Translations under genes and position numbers: made by a program | Notes under the pieces: model-generated | The model's input: the letters and a program-made list of their open reading frames with translations, nothing else | Databases searched by the model: none | What the model was told of the DNA's origin: nothing | Shown: positions 32,714 through 41,096 of the stretch, in pieces | Layout: each line of letters begins with the position of its first letter | Numbering within the stretch: the first letter of the stretch is position 1 | NCBI RefSeq assembly: GCF_014650875.1 | Contig: NZ_BMVU01000016.1 | Location: 62,001-126,000 of the forward strand | DNA: 64,000 bases | Reading direction: 5' to 3' | Source of the DNA: Streptomyces minutiscleroticus | Lineage (GTDB): Bacteria > Actinomycetota > Actinomycetes > Streptomycetales > Streptomycetaceae

Positions 32714-33916
32714 TCACAGGACGGCGTCCAGCCAGGCGAAGACCTCGTCCTGCATGCGGTCCGCGAAGACGTGGCCGAGATCCGGCCACACCTCGGTGAC
32801 CAGCCGGTCCCCGGCGCGGCGCGAGCGCCACACGGCGCGCAACCTCCCGTACGCCGCCCTGACGCCCTCGGTGCTGAACAGGGTGTCCCGGCCGCCGTGG
32901 AAGAACAGCATCGGCCGGGGCGCGGCGATGCTCGCCACGTCGGGGATGTCCAGGTGCCGGGCGAGGCCGGGGTGGAGCATGTAGTACGCCGACTGCCCGC
33001 GCAGCGTGTTGTTGCCGGGCACCATCATCTCCTTGAGCCCGGTCATCCAGCACACGCTCGCGGCCGCCGCCACGTCGTCGCTGAGCGCGGCCGTCTGCCA
33101 GGCGCGGTGGGCGCCCATGGAGAAGCCGACGGCGGCCACCCGGCGCCGGTCCACCCGGCCGAGCCCGGCAAGGAACCGGGCCGCCCGCACGTCCTCGCGG
33201 GCCGTCAGCCCGGCGAGCGAGGACCCGAGGTGGAAGAGGTTGCTCGCCAGCGCCTGCTGCCGCTCGTACGTCAGGGGGCCACGGTCGCCCCAGCCCAGCG
33301 CGTCCACCGCGAGGACGACGTAGCCGCGCCGGGCCAGCTCGTCGCCGACGAACCGCCCGCTGAAGCACCGCGCGGCCCACTCCCGCGCGGAGGCGAGGCG
33401 CGTGTCGTCGTACCAGGGCGCGACCAGCTTCTCCTTGCCGATGTCGAACCTGGAGCCGTGGTCGTGGAGGAGCAGCACGGCCGGGAAGGGGCCCCGGCCG
33501 TGCGGGGTCAGCAGGGCGCCGCGCACCCGGCCGTAGCGGGTCAGGGCGAAGGTCACCAGCTCGCGCGTGTACCCGTCGGCCTCCGCGCGCTCGCCGTACT
33601 CCGGCGCGTACGGGGTGTCGTCCTCCCCCGCGACCAGCAGCTCCTCGACCTTGGCGCGGGCGGTGCGCCGCCAGGCGCGGAAGTCGCGGACGGGCGAGGT
33701 GCCCCAGGCGAGCGGGAAGCGCAGCTCGTCCTTGAGGAGCTGGTGGAAGGCGGGCAGGTCGCCCTCCACGACGCCGTACGCCGCCCCGCCGGCCGCGGCG
33801 GCCGGGACCGCCGGAACCACCGGCTCCCCCTGCCCCGGCGACGCCGCCGGGGCGGGGGTGGCGCCGGCCGCCGCCAGGCCGCCGGCGAGCCCGGTGAGGA
33901 GGGCGCGCCGGTGCAC
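32714..33916 (-). CDS. Secreted alpha/beta hydrolase (dienelactone hydrolase/acetyl esterase-like)
   Basis: 400 residues. The N-terminus VHRRALLTGLAGGLAAAGA looks like a Tat signal. The hydrolase fold shows the oxyanion segment LLLHDHGS, nucleophile elbow GFSMGAHRA, an Asp in FFHGGRDTLFS and His in WPDLGHVF. It is the last gene of a pectin-degradation run, so removal of acetyl groups from plant polysaccharide is plausible. GTG at 33916 comes two bases after the pectinesterase stop, with AAGGGG 10 bases upstream; a longer frame would overlap that gene. Confidence 0.85.
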   Translation of the reverse strand: MHRRALLTGLAGGLAAAGATPAPAASPGQGEPVVPAVPAAAAGGAAYGVVEGDLPAFHQLLKDELRFPLAWGTSPVRDFRAWRRTARAKVEELLVAGEDDTPYAPEYGERAEADGYTRELVTFALTRYGRVRGALLTPHGRGPFPAVLLLHDHGSRFDIGKEKLVAPWYDDTRLASAREWAARCFSGRFVGDELARRGYVVLAVDALGWGDRGPLTYERQQALASNLFHLGSSLAGLTAREDVRAARFLAGLGRVDRRRVAAVGFSMGAHRAWQTAALSDDVAAAASVCWMTGLKEMMVPGNNTLRGQSAYYMLHPGLARHLDIPDVASIAAPRPMLFFHGGRDTLFSTEGVRAAYGRLRAVWRSRRAGDRLVTEVWPDLGHVFADRMQDEVFAWLDAVL

Positions 33917-33917
33917 C

Positions 33918-35036
33918 TCAGCGCCCCTTCCAGGGCGTCCAGTCACCGAGGTACGCCTCCCGGGTGTGGGCTCCGGCCTCCGCGCGCGTGAGCTGCGGCC
34001 GGTTCTCCGGGACGGTGACGACCGCGCCCGGGCCCGTGTTGCGGTACTCGGCGAACCGCTGGTCCTGCCACGGATACCCGGACGCCATGTTCGTGTACGG
34101 CGCCACCGCGTCGACGCCGGGACCGAGGCGGGTCTCGCGCACGGTCAGCATCGGACGGGCGGTGGTGTCCGAGCTGGGCACCCAGGGGCGGGCCAGCTTG
34201 TAGTAGCCGTCGGGGGCCCCGCTCGTCACCCGGCTGCGGGTCACCAGGTAGCCGCGCGGGTTGGCGCCCGCGGTGGACGGCGCGAAGACGAAGCCGTACG
34301 GGGCGCCGGCCAGGTCCGTGCGGGTCAGTGTGCGGAAGTGGCAGTGCTCGTACACGGCGGTGGCCCGGCCGAACACGAAGTCCACGTCGCCCTCGACATG
34401 GCAGTACGCGTAGTACTGCCGGGCGAAGGCGGAGAGCGCCCGCGTGTCGGCGTACAGGGTGTCCTGGTGGCCGAGGAACCGGCAGTGGTGGAAGGCGGAC
34501 CGGTCGCCCTGTGCCTTGAGCGCGACGGCCTGGGTGCCGCTCACTCCCGGATGGTCGGCGCGCAGCCAGTCGTTGGCGAAGGTGAGGTGCCGGGCGGTGA
34601 ACCCGTCCGCGGCCAGGGTGACGGTGGCCGACCCGGACGTGCCGTAGGTGCCCGAGCCGTCCGGCTTCGGCGTGCCCGCCGCGTTGTCGTGCACGAGGGT
34701 GACGTCCCGGGCGTCGTCCGAGGCCCCGATCCAGGTCATCTCCGTGCGGGCGGCGTCCACCGCGACCGTCCCGCGGTAGGTGCCGGGCGCGACGACCAGC
34801 GTGTACCCGCTGCCCGCCGCGTCCACGGCGGCCTGCACGGTGGTGTGGTCGCCGAGGCCGCCGGGGTGGACGTACAGGGTGCGCGCGTTCAGCCGCGCGC
34901 GCGGGGAGCCGTACCGGCCGAAGGGGGAGCGCCGTCCGCGGGCCCGGGCGGGCGGGGCGAGTCCCACCGCGAGCGCGGCGCCGGCACCGGCGGCCGCGCC
35001 GACGAACGACCTCCTGCTCACGGAGGGCCGCTCCAT
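33918..35036 (-). CDS. Secreted pectinesterase (carbohydrate esterase family 8)
   Basis: 372 residues with a Tat signal (SRRSFVGAAAGAGAALAVG). The family's right-handed beta-helix motifs are present: GTYRGTVAVD, GTQAVALKAQGDRSAFHHC, GHQDTLYAD (acid/base Asp) and GDVDFVFGRATAVYE (nucleophile Asp), and a late AR-PWVPSSDTTARP segment. It removes methyl groups from homogalacturonan, which prepares it for pectate lyase, encoded two bases upstream. The ATG start follows the lyase stop directly. Confidence 0.94.
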   Translation of the reverse strand: MERPSVSRRSFVGAAAGAGAALAVGLAPPARARGRRSPFGRYGSPRARLNARTLYVHPGGLGDHTTVQAAVDAAGSGYTLVVAPGTYRGTVAVDAARTEMTWIGASDDARDVTLVHDNAAGTPKPDGSGTYGTSGSATVTLAADGFTARHLTFANDWLRADHPGVSGTQAVALKAQGDRSAFHHCRFLGHQDTLYADTRALSAFARQYYAYCHVEGDVDFVFGRATAVYEHCHFRTLTRTDLAGAPYGFVFAPSTAGANPRGYLVTRSRVTSGAPDGYYKLARPWVPSSDTTARPMLTVRETRLGPGVDAVAPYTNMASGYPWQDQRFAEYRNTGPGAVVTVPENRPQLTRAEAGAHTREAYLGDWTPWKGR

Positions 35037-35038
35037 GG

Positions 35039-36367
35039 TCACCTCACCTTCCCGGCGCCCGCGCCCAGGGCGACGACCACCGGCACGAGCAGGGGCGGGT
35101 CGACCCTGGTGCGCAGCGTGGGCGTCCAGCCGGCGCCCGGCCGGAGGGTCTCCTCCGGGATCTCCGCGTTGTGCACGGCGATGAGGTCCGTCCGCTTGCC
35201 GTTGACGTGGTTGTCCTTCGCGGTGAGCGGGGCCTCGCTCCACTTCTTCAGCGTCTTGGCGGCGCTGACGCCGGCCGGGAGGGAGAAGGCGTTCTTCTCG
35301 GCGTACAGCTGCGAGGAGGCGCCGACGCCGAAGGAGTAGCCGTACTTCTGGTCCTCGGTGACCACATAGTGGTTGTTGTAGGCGTCGACCTGGCCGAAGC
35401 GGACGCGGGGGCCGCGCTCGACGATGCCCTCGAAGCGGTTGTGGTGCAGGGTCACCTTGAGCTTGCCGGCGTCGGTGGCACCGGCGCCGTCGCTGTTGCC
35501 GATGAGCATCGTCTTGTCGTGGTCCTCGAACGAGTTCCAGGACGCGGTCACGTGGTTCGCGCCGCGTACGACGTCGAGCAGGCCGTCGTGCCGCTGGTAG
35601 GTCCGGCCGAAGTAGGTGGGGAGCGTGCTGTCCGGGTAGCGGCCGTCGGTGAGCGTGTTGTGGTCGATCCACACGTGGGTGGAGCCGTGGACGACGACCG
35701 CGTCGTACTCGGAGTTCCAGGCGCCGCCGTCGCCGTCGGTCGGGTCCCACTGGGGGAAGCAGTCGAGGGGCGCCTCGACGGTGAGGTTGCGGACGATGAC
35801 GTTGTCCGCGTCCCTGATCTGGAGGCTGCCGCCTCTGATGCCCGCGCCCCTGCCGACGCCGACGACGGTGGTGTTGGAGGGGACGTCGACCTTGATGGCC
35901 TCGTCCTGGGCGGCGGCGGAGGCCGCGCGCAGGCCCTCGGGACTGTCGGCGGGCTCGCCGGACAGGTCCTCGTCCAGGCCCCAGTTCTCCGGGGAGTACT
36001 TCTCCAGGTAGGCGTCGAAGTCGTAGCCCTCGGCCTCGAAGGAGGCGCAGCCCTCGGCGACGGGGTCGATGACGCCCTTCACCTTGACGATCTTCGGGGC
36101 GTCGCCGCCGGCGGCGAGCGCGGCCCTGAACCCGGCCCAGGTGGTGACCGTGTACACGTGGTCCTTGCCGGCGGCGGCGCCGCCCGTGGTCCCGGTGCCC
36201 TCGGAGGCCCAGCCGTCGTGCGCGGCGAGGGTCTGCCGGGCGAGGTCGCGGGAGCGGCCGTGACCGGTGGCGGAGGCGGTGGTGGCGGTGACCGCGAGGA
36301 CGAGCGCGGTGCAGCCGGCGAGGGCGGTGACGCGAGTGGCAGGTACATGCCATGCATGGATACGCAT
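35039..36367 (-). CDS. Secreted pectate lyase (polysaccharide lyase family 1)
   Basis: 442 residues with a signal peptide ending ATTASA. The parallel beta-helix family 1 marks are NTTVVGVGRGAGIRGGSLQIRDADNVIVRNL (in parts), the vWiDH motif as HVWIDHNTLTDG, Ca-site Asp residues in DGLLDVVRGANHVT, and GPRVRFGQVDAYNNHY with the catalytic Arg region. It cleaves polygalacturonate by beta-elimination. It is first in a run with the pectinesterase and the hydrolase. Confidence 0.94.
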   Translation of the reverse strand: MRIHAWHVPATRVTALAGCTALVLAVTATTASATGHGRSRDLARQTLAAHDGWASEGTGTTGGAAAGKDHVYTVTTWAGFRAALAAGGDAPKIVKVKGVIDPVAEGCASFEAEGYDFDAYLEKYSPENWGLDEDLSGEPADSPEGLRAASAAAQDEAIKVDVPSNTTVVGVGRGAGIRGGSLQIRDADNVIVRNLTVEAPLDCFPQWDPTDGDGGAWNSEYDAVVVHGSTHVWIDHNTLTDGRYPDSTLPTYFGRTYQRHDGLLDVVRGANHVTASWNSFEDHDKTMLIGNSDGAGATDAGKLKVTLHHNRFEGIVERGPRVRFGQVDAYNNHYVVTEDQKYGYSFGVGASSQLYAEKNAFSLPAGVSAAKTLKKWSEAPLTAKDNHVNGKRTDLIAVHNAEIPEETLRPGAGWTPTLRTRVDPPLLVPVVVALGAGAGKVR

Positions 36368-36424
36368 GAGACGGGGTCCTCTCGGAGCTTGAGGGGTGAG
36401 AAGGGCCGGGGCGGCGGTACGGGC

Positions 36425-36892
36425 CTACGCCTCGGGCCAGGTGATCCAGGACTCGGGGACCTCGGCGCCCAGGCGGCGCACGTCGTGGGGCGCGAGGACC
36501 CGCCGGTCCCGCAGCGCGCGGGCGACGAGCCGGGCCACGGCGATCGCGCCCGGCGGGTCGAAGTGGGTGTTGTCCTGCTCGGTGGCGGTCCGGTTGAAGT
36601 AGGTCTTGGTCCCCTCCGGGCCCAGCCGCTGCCACAGGGCGAGCGGGAGTGCCTGGACGTCGAGCAGCGCGACGTGCTCCTCCTCGGCGAGGGCGCGCAT
36701 CGCGGCCGGGTACTCCCCGTGGGTCGGCAGCGCGGTGCCGTAGCCGGTCTCGGGGGCGGCGTCGGCGTACTTCCGGGCGGCGGTGGAGTCGCCCGCGATG
36801 TGGACGGTGCGCGGGCGGCGGGCGCCGCGCGCGGCCTCGGGCGCGGGGGACGCGGCGGTCGCCGCGGTGACCTGTCTGCGGGTGGGGGACAC
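36425..36892 (-). pseudogene. Rhamnogalacturonan acetylesterase with a large internal deletion
   Basis: About 155 residues from GTG at 36892. SGNH block I is intact (TVHIAGDSTAARKYADAAPE), as is the block V region (EQDNTHFDPPGAIAVARLVA). The sequence jumps from ETGYGTALP straight to THGEYPAAMRAL. The stretch that should hold block II (Gly, NGRSS-like) and block III (Asn, GHND-like), roughly 100 residues in relatives, is missing. The frame stays open. The oxyanion residues are therefore lost, and I expect no normal esterase activity. The signal peptide also looks degraded. A longer start at 36997 would run through a hairpin and is unlikely. The comparison is from memory of CE12 proteins. Confidence 0.75.
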
Positions 36893-36935
36893 GTCGGTGT
36901 GTCTCGCTTTCGGGGGCGGAGCGGACCGGTGCGGA

Positions 36936-36971
36936 GGGTGCGTGCGCGCGCGGGGACACGCGCACGCACCC
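36936..36971 (-). terminator. Hairpin between the binding protein and the acetylesterase remnant
   Basis: A perfect 13-base-pair stem (36936-36948 with 36959-36971) with a 10-base loop lies 64 bases past the binding-protein stop. It probably ends that transcript or protects its 3' end. Confidence 0.7.
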
Positions 36972-37034
36972 GGGACGTGCACGGTGGGGGCGTGCACGCG
37001 GCGGTGGGGTACGCCGGGGGGAGCGGGCCGGTGA

Positions 37035-38384
37035 TCAGCCCTGCTGTTCCTTCCACTCCGCCTGGGCCTCGTTGAGCTGCTCGGCCATCGTGTCCAGGAA
37101 GCTCTTGGCGGACATCTTGCCCAGCAGGACCTTCTGGAAGTCGGCCTCGTTGTCGGCCTTGGAGATGGTGTTCCAGTCCGGCAGGTAGTACGGCAGCTGC
37201 ACGATCTCGGTGCTGTCGCTGTTCAACGCCTCGGCCGCGAGCTTCGTCGGCTCCGCCTTCTGGATCCAGGCGTCCCCGGCGGCGTCGGTGTTCGCCGGGA
37301 CCTGGCCCGCCGACTCGTTGAACTTGGAGTTCTCCGCGGCCGAGACGGCGAACTCGACGAACTTCCAGGCGGCCGCCTTGTTCTTGCTGGACTTGAAGAC
37401 GCTCAGGCCGTCGACCGGGTTGGAGACCTGCACGCGGGTGCCGTCGTCCAGCGTCGGGTTGGGGATGCCCTTGAACTTCCCCTCGCCCAGCGCCTTCAGG
37501 TGGTCCTGGTAGGAGCCCAGGTTGTGGCTCAGCATGCCGATGGTGCCGCTGTCCCACTGGGCGACCATCTTCGTGAAGTCGTTGTTGACGTCCGCGGACG
37601 GGGTGTTCTTCTTGTAGAGGGCGACGTACTTCTCCAGGGCCGCCACGTTCTTCGGGTCGTTGACGGTCGTCTTGTCGCCGTCCCAGAACGAGGTGATGCC
37701 GGTCTGGCCGTACACCGCGTCCAGGGCGGGCGCGATGGACCCCTCGCCGCCCCGGATGGTGAAGCCGAACGCGTTCTTCCCCTTGTCCGTGAGCTTCTCG
37801 GCGGCCTCGTAGAACTTCGACCAGGTGGTCGGCGCGTCCAGGCCGGCCTTCTCGAACAGGTCCGTGCGGTACCAGAGCGTGCCGTTGTTGGCGGAGGTCG
37901 GTATCTGGTACAGCTCGTCCCCGCCGCCCGCGGCCCGGCTGCTGTCGACCAGGTTCTCGTTCAGCCTGCCGTTCAGGGAGCTCTTTCCCAGCCGGTCGTC
38001 CAGCGGCTCCAGCGCGTTCTGCGCCGCCATCCCCGCGAGCATCGCGGTGCCCACGCCGCCGACGTCGGGCAGGCCGCCGCCCTGGATGGCGGTGTCGTAC
38101 TTGGACTGGGCGTCCGCCGCGGGGATGCCCACGTACTTGACCTCGATGTCCGGGTACTTCTTCTCGAAGTCCTCGATGACCTCCATCCAGATGTCGCGGC
38201 GGACGGCGGTGTTGTTGTCCCAGAAGGTGATCTCGCCCTTGCCCGAGCCCTCGCCTCCCTTGTCGCCCGCGGCGCCGCTGCCGTCGTCGCCGCAGGCGGT
38301 GGCGGTCAGCGCGAGCACGGCGCCCAGGACGACGGCGGCCGGGCGTCGCCCGCCTCTGCTGCTCCTGCGAATGCTGCTCTTCAT
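37035..38384 (-). CDS. Sugar ABC transporter substrate-binding lipoprotein
   Basis: 449 residues of family 1 solute-binding proteins. Lipobox LTATAC gives the lipid-anchored Cys, followed by a Gly-rich, acidic linker. ITFWDNNTAVRRDIWMEVI, GIPAADAQSKYDTAIQGG and PTSANNGTLWYRTDLFEKAG are typical. It probably captures an oligosaccharide from pectin or xylan for the permeases at 42265-44099, from which it is separated by three genes and its own operator. ATG at 38384 (MKSSIRRSSRG); the upstream frame is low-complexity Arg/Thr/Gly. Confidence 0.92.
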   Translation of the reverse strand: MKSSIRRSSRGGRRPAAVVLGAVLALTATACGDDGSGAAGDKGGEGSGKGEITFWDNNTAVRRDIWMEVIEDFEKKYPDIEVKYVGIPAADAQSKYDTAIQGGGLPDVGGVGTAMLAGMAAQNALEPLDDRLGKSSLNGRLNENLVDSSRAAGGGDELYQIPTSANNGTLWYRTDLFEKAGLDAPTTWSKFYEAAEKLTDKGKNAFGFTIRGGEGSIAPALDAVYGQTGITSFWDGDKTTVNDPKNVAALEKYVALYKKNTPSADVNNDFTKMVAQWDSGTIGMLSHNLGSYQDHLKALGEGKFKGIPNPTLDDGTRVQVSNPVDGLSVFKSSKNKAAAWKFVEFAVSAAENSKFNESAGQVPANTDAAGDAWIQKAEPTKLAAEALNSDSTEIVQLPYYLPDWNTISKADNEADFQKVLLGKMSAKSFLDTMAEQLNEAQAEWKEQQG

Positions 38385-38575
38385 GGTCGGCTCTCTTCTT
38401 CCGGTCGTTCCGGATGCGGCGTGGTGAACGGTGGTGCGGGTGCGTGCGCGGGGCCGGAGCCCGCGGCGCGGTGGGGTCGTGCCGCCGGTGGTCCCGCTGC
38501 CGGTGTCGGCGGTCCCGCCGTCAGCGGTCCTGTCGTCGGCGGTCCTGTCGGCTGCCGGGGTCCCGCCCGGCCCTG

Positions 38576-38587
38576 GCAAGCGCTTGC
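38576..38587. promoter_or_regulatory. LacI-family operator candidate upstream of the binding protein
   Basis: GCAAGCGCTTGC is a perfect 12-base palindrome in the gap between the GH43 stop and the binding-protein start, 192 bases upstream of the latter. The AAGCGCTT core recurs at 44134, 47681 and 47771. Confidence 0.7.
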
Positions 38588-38649
38588 TACGACGGTGCTG
38601 CGTCATGGCGGCTCCCGGACGCCGTACGGGGACGGGGTGCGGCGGGCCC

Positions 38650-40260
38650 TCAGCGGGCCCGTGGTGCGGGGGTGACGCGGAACCGCGTGAAGGTGGCCGG
38701 ACCCGCGCCCCCGCCGTCCTCTCCGGCCCCGCCCGGGCCGTCGCCCGGCGCGCGGGCGAAGAGGCCGAGCAGGGCGCCGACCCAGCGCCAGGGGGTGGCG
38801 GCGAAGACGGGTCCTGACGACGGCCTGCGCCCGTCCCCGACGTCGTAGGAGAAGCGGCAGCGCGCGCCGGGGCCGGTCTCGATCCACAGCCGGGCCCGTC
38901 CGGCGGGCGCCGCCACCGGGGGCGCCGCGTCCCGCTCCGGGGGCGCGGGCGGCGCCCCGGCCGCGGACTCGGCGAACCGGTGCACCAGCAGCACGGACCC
39001 GTCCGCCTCCCGCCGCAGCCCGATCCAGGCGTACGCGTCCCCGAGCACGGCGAGCCCCGCCCGGGCGCCCGGCGCGGTGCCGCCGAGGCTCAGGTCCACC
39101 GTGACCACGGCGGGGACGCCGGGCAGCCGCTGGGTCAGGACGTGCGGCAGCGCGCGCAGGTCGTCCGCTCCCCCGGTCCGTACGCAGGCCAGCCGCAGGC
39201 CGTCGCCCGCGTGCGGGACGGTCCAGCCGTCGCGGGGGTTGGCGGTCCACTGCCACTGCGGCCCGAACCGGCCGCCGGGGAAGTCGTCGTCGGTGGCGGG
39301 CGCGGCCGGCGGCTGCGCCGGCAGGTCCGGCTTGCGGTGCGTGCGGACGGGTTCGCCCGCGTCCCCGATCACCGGCCAGCCGCCCTCGCCGTCCCCGCCG
39401 TCCCCGGCTCCGCTCCAGCGCATCGGCTGCAGGTGCACCACCCGCCCGTACGCACCCCGCGCCTGGAAGTGCGCGAACCAGTCCTCGCCCGACGGGGTGT
39501 CCACCCAGGCGCCCTGGTGCGGGCCGTTGACGTCGGTGCCGCCCTGCTCCAGGACGATCCGCTCCTCGTACGGGCCGAAGAACTCCCGCGAGCGGAAGGC
39601 GCCCTGCCAGCCGGTCTCCACGCTTCCGGCGGGCGCGAGGATCCAGAACCAGCCGTCGCGCCGGTACAGCTTCGGGCCCTCCAGCGTGAACCAGCCCGGG
39701 ATGCGGTCGGCGTCGACGATCACCCTGCCGTCGTCGAGCAGGCCGGTGGCGTCGGGCCGCATGCGGTGGCCGGTGAGCCGGTTCTTGATCCCGGAGCGGG
39801 AGCGGGCCCAGGCGTGCACGAGGTACGCCTCGCCCGTCCCCCCGTCCCACAGCGGGCACGGGTCGATGAGCCCCCTGCCCTCCTTGACCAGGTGCGGCGC
39901 GGTCCACGGACCCCGTACGTCCGGGGCGCTGACCTGGAAGATCCCGTGGTCGGGGTCGCCCCAGAAGATCCAGAAGCGGCCACCGTGGTGGCGCAGGGAC
40001 GGCGCCCACACCCCGCGGTCGTGGCGCGGGACGGCGAACTCCCGCGCCGGTTCGAGGCGGTCCAGGGCGTGCCCGACGAGGGTCCAGTTCACCAGGTCGC
40101 GGGAGTGCAACAGGGGCAGCCCCGGCGCGCGCCCGAAGCTGGAGGCGGTGAGGTAGAAGTCCTCTCCGACGCGGATCACGTCGGGGTCGGACCAGTCGGC
40201 GTCCAGGACCGGGTTGCGGTACGTGCCGTCGCCGAGGTCGGCGGAGAAGGACGCGTTCAC
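38650..40260 (-). CDS. Glycoside hydrolase family 43 enzyme (xylosidase/arabinofuranosidase-like), intracellular
   Basis: 536 residues, no signal peptide. The five-blade propeller has the base Asp in LDADWSDPDVIRVG, the pKa-modulating Asp in GLIDPCPLWDG and the acid Glu in FTLEGPKLYRRDG. The C-terminal part (from about 320, DDDFPGGRFGPQWQW) is the beta-sandwich found in XynB-type GH43 enzymes. It should cut imported xylo- or arabino-oligosaccharides in the cytoplasm. GTG overlaps the DUF6807 stop (GTGA). The C-terminus ends in a Gly/Asp-rich patch and a final strand. Confidence 0.9.
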   Translation of the reverse strand: MNASFSADLGDGTYRNPVLDADWSDPDVIRVGEDFYLTASSFGRAPGLPLLHSRDLVNWTLVGHALDRLEPAREFAVPRHDRGVWAPSLRHHGGRFWIFWGDPDHGIFQVSAPDVRGPWTAPHLVKEGRGLIDPCPLWDGGTGEAYLVHAWARSRSGIKNRLTGHRMRPDATGLLDDGRVIVDADRIPGWFTLEGPKLYRRDGWFWILAPAGSVETGWQGAFRSREFFGPYEERIVLEQGGTDVNGPHQGAWVDTPSGEDWFAHFQARGAYGRVVHLQPMRWSGAGDGGDGEGGWPVIGDAGEPVRTHRKPDLPAQPPAAPATDDDFPGGRFGPQWQWTANPRDGWTVPHAGDGLRLACVRTGGADDLRALPHVLTQRLPGVPAVVTVDLSLGGTAPGARAGLAVLGDAYAWIGLRREADGSVLLVHRFAESAAGAPPAPPERDAAPPVAAPAGRARLWIETGPGARCRFSYDVGDGRRPSSGPVFAATPWRWVGALLGLFARAPGDGPGGAGEDGGGAGPATFTRFRVTPAPRAR

Positions 40261-41096
40261 GGGCTGACCGCCTTCCCGGCCAGGGCCGCCGCCTCGTCCC
40301 TGCCGAGGCGGCCGTCGGCGACGACGGTGACGACCCGGCGCACCGCCGTGCCGCCGGCCGGGATCTCCAGGCGCGCGTCGTGGGCGAGGGAGGAGCCGAC
40401 GCCCGGGTACTCGGCGGTGCGCACGAACCACGGGTCCCGCCGGGTGCGGTCGGTCGCCCCGGCGAAGACCAGGGTCCACGCGCCGCCGACCAGGGCGACC
40501 CAGTCGGCGCACCGGCCGTGCACCGCCTCCTCCCCCTCGGCGTGCGCGGTGAACACGCCGGGCGGCGCGGACTCCTTGCGGGCCCGCCAGAAGAAGCCGC
40601 CGTACGCGGCGCCCGGGCGGCCGTTCGTCGCGGGGCTGCCGATCGACAGCGGGCCGGAGGTGGTGTTGGTGAGGGAGAAGGTGAAGTCCAGCGCCCAGGC
40701 GGTGTCGGTGAGTCCGACGGCCGCGACCGTGCGCCGCTCGCGCAGCAGCTCGCCGCCCCCGGCCACCCAGCGCAGCTCCGCCACGAACCCGTCGGGGTCG
40801 CACAGCCGGAAGCCGGTGTGCCGCTGGGCCCCGTGGTTGTCCAGCTCGGTGGGGCCCCGGTCGCGGACGAAGGTGCGCCCGCCCCAGAAGTTGTGCCCCT
40901 CGACGTCGGGAACGGCGACACCGACGCCGAGGTGGTGGAGGTGGTCGGCCGGGCTCAGCTCCGTGACGGCGGTGCCGCCCCGCGTGGTGACCGGGTGCAG
41001 ATAGGGGCGGGGCGAGAGCCGGGCCGGCAGTTCCGGCCGGGTGACGTAGCGGCCGACCGGTCGGCCCGCGACGCGCAGGACCGGGGAGTCGTTCAT
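40257..41096 (-). CDS. DUF6807 (PmoA-like) family protein of unknown function
   Basis: 279 residues, soluble, all-beta in appearance. Motifs SPRPYLHPVTTRGGTAVTE, DHLHHLGVGVAVPDVEGHNFWGG (in parts) and NGRPGAAYGGFFWRAR agree with my memory of this family, formerly annotated as methane oxygenase PmoA by mistake. The many His residues could bind a metal or sugar. Start and stop overlap the oxidoreductase and GH43 genes, so its amount is tied to both. A role in modifying a sugar or glycoside is likely from context only. Confidence 0.8.
   Translation of the reverse strand: MNDSPVLRVAGRPVGRYVTRPELPARLSPRPYLHPVTTRGGTAVTELSPADHLHHLGVGVAVPDVEGHNFWGGRTFVRDRGPTELDNHGAQRHTGFRLCDPDGFVAELRWVAGGGELLRERRTVAAVGLTDTAWALDFTFSLTNTTSGPLSIGSPATNGRPGAAYGGFFWRARKESAPPGVFTAHAEGEEAVHGRCADWVALVGGAWTLVFAGATDRTRRDPWFVRTAEYPGVGSSLAHDARLEIPAGGTAVRRVVTVVADGRLGRDEAAALAGKAVSP

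Noticed and set aside
30135..32984. Very long open frame (949 codons) on the plus strand across the purine permease
   Set aside because: It runs antisense to a clear permease, is made of Arg/Gly/Glu/His-rich sequence without domains, and is expected by chance in such GC-rich DNA. The same applies to long frames at 14654-17929, 23005-27162, 42265-45915, 54938-58777 and 55435-60771, outside the real genes in them.
36893..36997. Longer start for the acetylesterase remnant
   Set aside because: It would translate through a 13-base-pair hairpin and add a Pro/Arg/His leader unlike a signal peptide.
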